Positions 59,551 through 64,000 of a stretch of DNA of 64,000 nucleotides are shown here, piece by piece (the first letter of the stretch is position 1; each line of letters begins with the position of its first letter). A program made the translations under genes and the position numbers. The notes beneath the pieces are model-generated. The model saw only the letters and a program-made list of their open reading frames with translations, did no database searches and had not been told where the DNA came from. Origin of the DNA: Atlantibacter sp032062175 (GTDB lineage: Bacteria; Pseudomonadota; Gammaproteobacteria; Enterobacterales; Enterobacteriaceae); assembly GCF_032062175.1 (NCBI RefSeq), contig NZ_DAMBQK010000009.1, forward strand, positions 90,324 to 154,323. Reading direction: 5' to 3'.

Positions 59551-60211
59551 GCGTGAATCTGTCACATCTGAAAACACTATGCCGAAAACTTCTTATAGAA
59601 ATCACCAGCTTGACCGATTCAGCCCGCGTAAGGCTCCACGCAAACCGAAACCCACCGGTCCGAAGCAGCTGATCCTGTTTAACAAACCTTACGATGTCCT
59701 GCCGCAGTTTACCGATGAAGCTGGCCGCAGCACGCTGAAGGACTATATTCCGGTACAGGGCGTCTACGCCGCAGGTCGTCTCGACCGTGACAGCGAAGGC
59801 TTGCTGGTGCTGACCAATGATGGCGCGTTGCAGGCGCAGCTGACTCAGCCCGGCAAGCGCACCGGGAAAATTTATTACGTGCAAATAGAAGGCGAACCGG
59901 ACGCGGCATCTCTGGATGCACTGCGCCACGGCGTGGCGCTTAATGACGGACCCACGCTGCCCGCTGGCGTCGAGCTGGTCGAAGAGCCAGAGTGGCTGTG
60001 GCCGCGTAACCCGCCGATCCGCGAGCGTAAATCGATCCCCACCTGCTGGTTGAAGATCACCCTTTATGAAGGACGCAACCGCCAGGTACGACGCATGACT
60101 GCGCACGTCGGGCACCCGACTCTGCGCCTGATTCGCTATGCTATGGGCGAGTACACTCTTGATAATCTGGCTAACGGTGAATGGCGCGCCATCCCGCTTA
60201 AGGAGTCCTGA
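59549..60211 (+). CDS. rluE: 23S rRNA pseudouridine(2457) synthase
   Basis: 220 residues of the RsuA family without an S4 domain. Catalytic Asp in AAGRLDRDSEGLLVLTNDG; further motifs KIYYVQIEG and EGRNRQVRRMTAHVGHPTLRL. It modifies U2457 of 23S rRNA. The start at 59549 (MRESVTSENTMPKTS) aligns with the 217-residue E. coli protein; MPKTS at 59579 is the alternative favoured by the overlapping -10 hexamer. The stop overlaps the nudJ start by one base. Confidence 0.95.
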   Translation: MRESVTSENTMPKTSYRNHQLDRFSPRKAPRKPKPTGPKQLILFNKPYDVLPQFTDEAGRSTLKDYIPVQGVYAAGRLDRDSEGLLVLTNDGALQAQLTQPGKRTGKIYYVQIEGEPDAASLDALRHGVALNDGPTLPAGVELVEEPEWLWPRNPPIRERKSIPTCWLKITLYEGRNRQVRRMTAHVGHPTLRLIRYAMGEYTLDNLANGEWRAIPLKES

Positions 60212-60669
60212 TGTTTAAACCGCATGTCACGGTAGCCTGCGTCGTCCAGGCACAGGGTAAATTTTTAGTGGTTGAAGAGACCGTTAACGGCAAAGTGACG
60301 TGGAACCAGCCTGCCGGGCACCTGGAGGCCGATGAAACCCTGCCAGAAGCCGCAGCGCGCGAGCTGTGGGAAGAGACCGGCATCAGCGCGCAGCCGCAAA
60401 CGTTTATCCGCCTGCATCAGTGGATCGCGCCGGACAAGACGCCGTTCCTGCGTTTCCTGTTCGCCATCGATCTGGATGAGCAGTTACCCACCACGCCCCA
60501 TGACAGCGATATTGAACGCTGCGTCTGGGTCAGCGCCGGGGAAATCCTCAACGCCACGCATCTGCGCTCGCCGCTGGTGGCGGAGAGCATTCGCAGCTAC
60601 CAGACCGGCATACGTTATCCGCTTGAGGTGGTCGGTGATTTTAACTGGCCGTTTACAAGGGATGCCTAA
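60211..60669 (+). CDS. nudJ: Phosphatase NudJ (Nudix)
   Basis: 152 residues. Nudix box at 36-58 with all signature residues (GHLEADETLPEAAARELWEE then TGI). E. coli NudJ removes phosphate from nucleoside di- and triphosphates and from HMP-PP, a thiamine precursor. Translationally coupled to rluE (TGATG-type overlap). mnmA follows after 54 bp. Confidence 0.96.
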   Translation: MFKPHVTVACVVQAQGKFLVVEETVNGKVTWNQPAGHLEADETLPEAAARELWEETGISAQPQTFIRLHQWIAPDKTPFLRFLFAIDLDEQLPTTPHDSDIERCVWVSAGEILNATHLRSPLVAESIRSYQTGIRYPLEVVGDFNWPFTRDA

Positions 60670-60723
60670 GCCGCAACTGCGTGCTAGAATACGCCGCCTT
60701 AGATTTTTGTCGTGAGTACTTCC

Positions 60724-61830
60724 ATGTCTGAAAGCCCAAAAAAAGTGATCGTCGGGATGTCCGGCGGTGTCGATTCCTCGGTTTCTGCTTACCTGCTGCT
60801 TAAGCAGGGGTATCACGTAGAAGGCCTGTTCATGAAGAACTGGGAAGAGGACGACGGCGAGGAGTACTGCACCGCAGCCGCCGATTTAGCGGATGCCCAG
60901 GCCGTGTGCGATAAGCTCGGCATTGTGCTGCATACCGTGAATTTCGCTGCGGAATACTGGGATAACGTGTTCGAGCACTTCCTCGCCGAATACAAAGCGG
61001 GCCGCACGCCGAACCCGGATATCCTCTGCAATAAAGAAATTAAATTTAAAGCCTTCCTGGAATTTGCCGCCGAGGACCTGGGCGCGGACTTTATTGCGAC
61101 CGGCCACTACGTGCGCCGCGCCGATATCGACGGCAAAAGCCGCCTGCTGCGCGGCATTGATGGCAATAAAGACCAAAGCTACTTCCTGTATACCCTGGGC
61201 CACGAGCAAATCGCCCAGAGCCTGTTCCCGGTGGGTGAACTGGAAAAACCGGAAGTGCGCCGCATCGCCGAAGAGCTTGATCTGATCACCGCGAAGAAAA
61301 AAGACTCCACCGGCATCTGCTTTATCGGCGAGCGCAAATTCCGCGAGTTTTTGGGCCGCTATCTTCCTGCCCAGCCGGGTAAAATCGTGACCGTAGACGG
61401 CGATGAGATTGGCGAACACCAGGGTCTGATGTACCACACCCTGGGCCAGCGCAAAGGCTTAGGCATCGGCGGCACCAAAGAAGGCAGCGAAGACCCGTGG
61501 TATGTGGTCGATAAAGACGTCGCCAACAATATTCTGGTGGTGGCCCAGGGGCACGACCATCCGCGTCTGATGTCGGTCGGTTTGATTGCCCAGCAACTTC
61601 ACTGGGTGGATCGCGAGCCGGTTCGTGAGACCGTGCGCTGTACGGTGAAAACCCGTTACCGACAAACCGACATCCCCTGCACTCTCGTTCCGCTGGACGA
61701 TGACCGTATTGAAGTGCGTTTCGACGAGCCGGTCGCGGCGGTCACGCCAGGCCAGTCGGCGGTATTTTACCAGGGCGAAATCTGCCTCGGCGGCGGTATC
61801 ATTGAGCAACGCTTACCGTTGCCGGTTTAA
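60724..61830 (+). CDS. mnmA: tRNA-specific 2-thiouridylase MnmA
   Basis: 368 residues, the E. coli length. PP-loop SGGVDS at 13-18 binds ATP; catalytic Cys102 (DILCNKE) and Cys199 (TGICFIGE) carry out sulfur transfer. It makes s2U34 in tRNA for Lys, Glu and Gln, accepting sulfur from the IscS-Tus relay. The ATG at 60724 matches E. coli; a GTG 12 bp upstream would add four residues. Confidence 0.98.
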   Translation: MSESPKKVIVGMSGGVDSSVSAYLLLKQGYHVEGLFMKNWEEDDGEEYCTAAADLADAQAVCDKLGIVLHTVNFAAEYWDNVFEHFLAEYKAGRTPNPDILCNKEIKFKAFLEFAAEDLGADFIATGHYVRRADIDGKSRLLRGIDGNKDQSYFLYTLGHEQIAQSLFPVGELEKPEVRRIAEELDLITAKKKDSTGICFIGERKFREFLGRYLPAQPGKIVTVDGDEIGEHQGLMYHTLGQRKGLGIGGTKEGSEDPWYVVDKDVANNILVVAQGHDHPRLMSVGLIAQQLHWVDREPVRETVRCTVKTRYRQTDIPCTLVPLDDDRIEVRFDEPVAAVTPGQSAVFYQGEICLGGGIIEQRLPLPV

Positions 61831-61891
61831 ACGGATGCAGCCGATAACGCTGCCATATTGAAGATACAGGGTATACAAGGAGTGGTTTAAC

Positions 61892-62521
61892 GTGGCGAAG
61901 AACTATTACGACATCACCCTGGCGCTGGCAGGCGTCTGCCAGTCGGCGCGTCTGGTGCAGCAACTGGCGCACCAGGGGCACTGCGACAGCGACGCCATGC
62001 ACGTGTCACTGAACAGCGTTATCGACCTGAACCCGGATTCCACGCTGGGCGTATTCGGCGGCAGCGAAGCGAACCTGAAGCTGGGTCTGGAAACCCTGCT
62101 GGGCGTGTTGAATGCCAATAACCGCCAGGGGCTTAATGCCGAGCTGACGCGTTATACCCTGAGCCTGATGGTGCTGGAGCGCAAACTCAATTCCGCCAAA
62201 GGGGCGCTGCAAACCCTCGGCGACCGTATCGACAGCCTGCAACGCCAGCTTGAGCATTTCGATCTCGAATCGGAAACCCTGTTAAGCGCCATGGCGGGCA
62301 TTTATGTCGACGTGGTCAGCCCGCTGGGCCCGCGTATTCAGGTCACCGGCTCCCCTGCCGTGTTGCAAAGCCCGCAGGTGCAGGCCAAAGTTCGCGCCGC
62401 GCTGCTGGCCGGTATTCGCGCCGCAGTATTGTGGCATCAGGTTGGCGGAGGCCGCCTGCAATTAATGTTTTCTCGTAATCGTCTGACTCATCAGGCGAAA
62501 CAAATTCTTGCTCATTGTTAA
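61892..62521 (+). CDS. hflD: High frequency lysogenization protein HflD homolog
   Basis: 209 residues from a GTG start at 61892, behind AAGGAG, as in E. coli. Mainly helical, membrane-associated without signal or span; conserved LVQQLAHQGHC, VFGGSEANLKLGLETLLG and GSPAVLQSPQVQAKVRA. In E. coli HflD binds the lambda CII protein and affects the lysis-lysogeny choice; its host role between mnmA and purB is unclear. It ends four residues earlier than the E. coli protein, 17 bp before purB. Confidence 0.95.
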   Translation: MAKNYYDITLALAGVCQSARLVQQLAHQGHCDSDAMHVSLNSVIDLNPDSTLGVFGGSEANLKLGLETLLGVLNANNRQGLNAELTRYTLSLMVLERKLNSAKGALQTLGDRIDSLQRQLEHFDLESETLLSAMAGIYVDVVSPLGPRIQVTGSPAVLQSPQVQAKVRAALLAGIRAAVLWHQVGGGRLQLMFSRNRLTHQAKQILAHC

Positions 62522-62538
62522 CCTCCCAGGAGTCACTG

Positions 62539-63909
62539 ATGGAATTATCCTCCCTGACCGCCGTATCTCCGATTGATGGACGTTATGGCGATAAAGTCAG
62601 CGCTCTGCGCGCTATTTTCAGCGAGTTCGGTTTGCTGAAATTCCGCGTACAGGTCGAAGTACGTTGGCTGCAAAAATTGGCCGCGCACACAGCGATCAAG
62701 GAAGTTCCTGCTTTTGACGCAGACGCAAACGATTTCCTTGATGCGATCGTGGCGCAGTTTACTGAAGCCGATGCCGCGCGCATCAAAACTATCGAGCGCA
62801 CCACTAATCACGATGTGAAAGCGGTGGAATATTTCCTGAAAGAGAAAGTGGCGGATGTCCCGGCGCTACATGCCGTGTCCGAGTTTATTCACTTCGCCTG
62901 CACCTCTGAAGACATTAACAACCTTTCGCACGCGCTGATGCTGCAAACCGCCCGTCAGGACGTTCTGTTGCCGTACTGGCGCCAGGTGATTGACGCCGTT
63001 AAAGCGCTGGCGCACGAATATCGCGATCTGCCGCTGCTGTCCCGTACCCACGGCCAGCCGGCAACGCCGTCCACCATGGGTAAAGAGATGGCAAACGTGG
63101 CGTACCGTATGGAGCGCCAGTACCGCCAGCTTGAGCAGGTGGAAATCCTCGGCAAAATCAACGGCGCGGTCGGCAACTACAACGCCCACATCGCTGCCTA
63201 CCCGGAAGTGGACTGGCATCAGTTCAGCGAAGAATTCGTCACCTCGCTGGGCATTCAGTGGAACCCGTACACCACCCAGATTGAACCGCACGACTACATC
63301 GCGGAACTGTTTGACTGCGTGGCGCGTTTCAACACCATCCTGATCGACTTCGACCGCGATGTGTGGGGCTACATTGCCCTGAACCACTTCAAACAGAAAA
63401 CCATCGCCGGTGAAATCGGCTCGTCCACTATGCCGCATAAAGTGAACCCGATTGACTTCGAAAACTCCGAAGGCAACCTGGGGCTGTCCAACGCGGTATT
63501 GCAGCACCTGGCGAGCAAACTGCCGGTATCCCGCTGGCAGCGCGACCTCACCGATTCCACCGTGCTGCGCAACCTGGGCGTAGGTCTTGGCTATGCGCTG
63601 ATTGCTTACCAGTCCTCCCTGAAAGGCGTGAGCAAACTGGAAGTGAACGCCGATCGCCTGCTGGACGAACTGGATCACAACTGGGAAGTACTGGCTGAGC
63701 CGATCCAGACCGTGATGCGCCGCTATGGCATCGAAAAGCCGTACGAGAAACTCAAAGAGCTGACTCGCGGCAAGCGCGTGGACGCCGAAGGCATGAAACA
63801 GTTTATCGACAGCCTGGATCTGCCGGAAGACGAGAAAACCCGCCTGAAAGCCATGACGCCAGCGAACTATATTGGCCGCGCGGTCAATATGGTTGATGAG
63901 CTGAAGTAA
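62539..63909 (+). CDS. purB: Adenylosuccinate lyase
   Basis: 456 residues, the E. coli length. Fumarase/aspartase superfamily with the signature SSTMPHKVNPIDFEN, including catalytic Ser295; the catalytic His is in TSEDINN/SRTHGQPATPS. It acts twice in purine synthesis, on SAICAR and on adenylosuccinate, releasing fumarate. The ATG at 62539 follows AGGAG. A PurR operator lies inside the coding region at codons 62-67. Last complete gene of the window. Confidence 0.98.
   Translation: MELSSLTAVSPIDGRYGDKVSALRAIFSEFGLLKFRVQVEVRWLQKLAAHTAIKEVPAFDADANDFLDAIVAQFTEADAARIKTIERTTNHDVKAVEYFLKEKVADVPALHAVSEFIHFACTSEDINNLSHALMLQTARQDVLLPYWRQVIDAVKALAHEYRDLPLLSRTHGQPATPSTMGKEMANVAYRMERQYRQLEQVEILGKINGAVGNYNAHIAAYPEVDWHQFSEEFVTSLGIQWNPYTTQIEPHDYIAELFDCVARFNTILIDFDRDVWGYIALNHFKQKTIAGEIGSSTMPHKVNPIDFENSEGNLGLSNAVLQHLASKLPVSRWQRDLTDSTVLRNLGVGLGYALIAYQSSLKGVSKLEVNADRLLDELDHNWEVLAEPIQTVMRRYGIEKPYEKLKELTRGKRVDAEGMKQFIDSLDLPEDEKTRLKAMTPANYIGRAVNMVDELK
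62723..62738 (+). promoter_or_regulatory. PurR operator inside purB
   Basis: ACGCAAACGATTTCCT matches the PurR consensus ACGCAAACGTTTNCNT at all but one position. It begins at codon 62 of purB, the place known in E. coli, where bound PurR acts as a roadblock to RNA polymerase. Confidence 0.85.
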
Positions 63910-63931
63910 GCCTTGTCAAAAAATTTGCGAG

Positions 63932-63952
63932 TTACGCCGCCTTCGGGCGTAA
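63932..63952 (+). terminator. Hairpin after purB
   Basis: TTACGCC / GGGCGTAA stem, 22 bp after the purB stop, without a T run. Together with the next palindrome it probably ends purB transcription or protects the message end. Confidence 0.55.
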
Positions 63953-63966
63953 TGCCGATCAGTTAA

Positions 63967-63984
63967 GGATCGGTTGACCGATCC
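63967..63984. repeat. Palindrome downstream of purB
   Basis: GGATCGGT and ACCGATCC are perfect inverted halves around TG. With the flanking GCCGATC...GATCCGGC it can form alternative stems. The window ends 16 bp later; in E. coli and Salmonella phoP lies beyond. Confidence 0.6.
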
Positions 63985-64000
63985 GGCAGTTGTGCAAAAA

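Overview
The window is ordinary-density chromosomal DNA from a gamma-proteobacterium of the family Enterobacteriaceae. Nearly every gene has an obvious Escherichia coli K-12 counterpart in familiar local order, but several E. coli blocks (chbBCARFG, ydjX-ynjF, ydjE-ydjL, yeaI-yeaJ) are missing. Genes unknown in K-12 sit in their place: kduD beside hxpB, msgA near icd, a DUF2207-like membrane protein, an autotransporter and a hemerythrin. This fits an Enterobacter, Kosakonia or Klebsiella-like genome better than E. coli. The genus assignment is inference; only a marker-gene or whole-genome comparison would settle it. I recognised no rRNA, tRNA, CRISPR array or insertion sequence.

Layout. 1-4542 (minus): the translation block thrS-infC-rpmI-rplT-pheM-pheS, with its classical controls (thrS operator, AUU start of infC, L20 operator hairpin, phe attenuator). 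4650-12834: ydiY, pfkB, ydiZ, yniA, yniB, hxpB, kduD with a KdgR-like operator, ydjM, tcyP and cedA. 13011-20134: stress and DNA-repair genes (katE, osmE, nadE, yddG, cho with a perfect LexA box, ves, spy with a BaeR box). 20298-26689: the arginine succinyltransferase operon astCADBE, with a sigma-54 promoter and a distal NtrC site. 26785-39798: xthA, nudG, ynjH, gdhA, a 58-residue winged-helix-like protein, topB, selD, an ERIC repeat, ydjA, sppA, ansA, pncA, the DUF2207-like gene, yeaC and msrB. 39920-47579: gapA with a perfect CRP site, yeaD, yeaE, mipA and yeaGH behind a sigma-54 promoter. 47986-55483: an autotransporter, kbp, yeaK, yeaL, nimR/nimT, a glutamine-amidotransferase-like gene and yeaO.

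55551-58135 is an accessory stretch of small genes: an 89-residue orphan, a BssS-like protein, SOS-controlled msgA, a hemerythrin, a tail-anchored small protein and a phage-like small protein. It joins the block that E. coli carries near yeaO to the block it carries near icd (icd, rluE, nudJ, mnmA, hflD, purB). From memory, Salmonella has msgA and virulence-associated genes in the same icd-side position, so this looks like an old variable site.

Functional themes are nitrogen scavenging (ast operon, gdhA, ansA, yeaGH), stationary-phase, envelope and oxidative stress (katE, osmE, spy, msrB, xthA, kbp), the SOS response (cho, msgA, possibly ydjM), and central metabolism or translation (pfkB, gapA, icd, purB, thrS, infC). 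I found no convincing complete, previously undescribed multi-gene system. The best candidates for new biology are the DUF2207-like protein, the glutamine-amidotransferase homolog with an altered catalytic triad, the cysteine-paired autotransporter and the icd-side accessory cluster.
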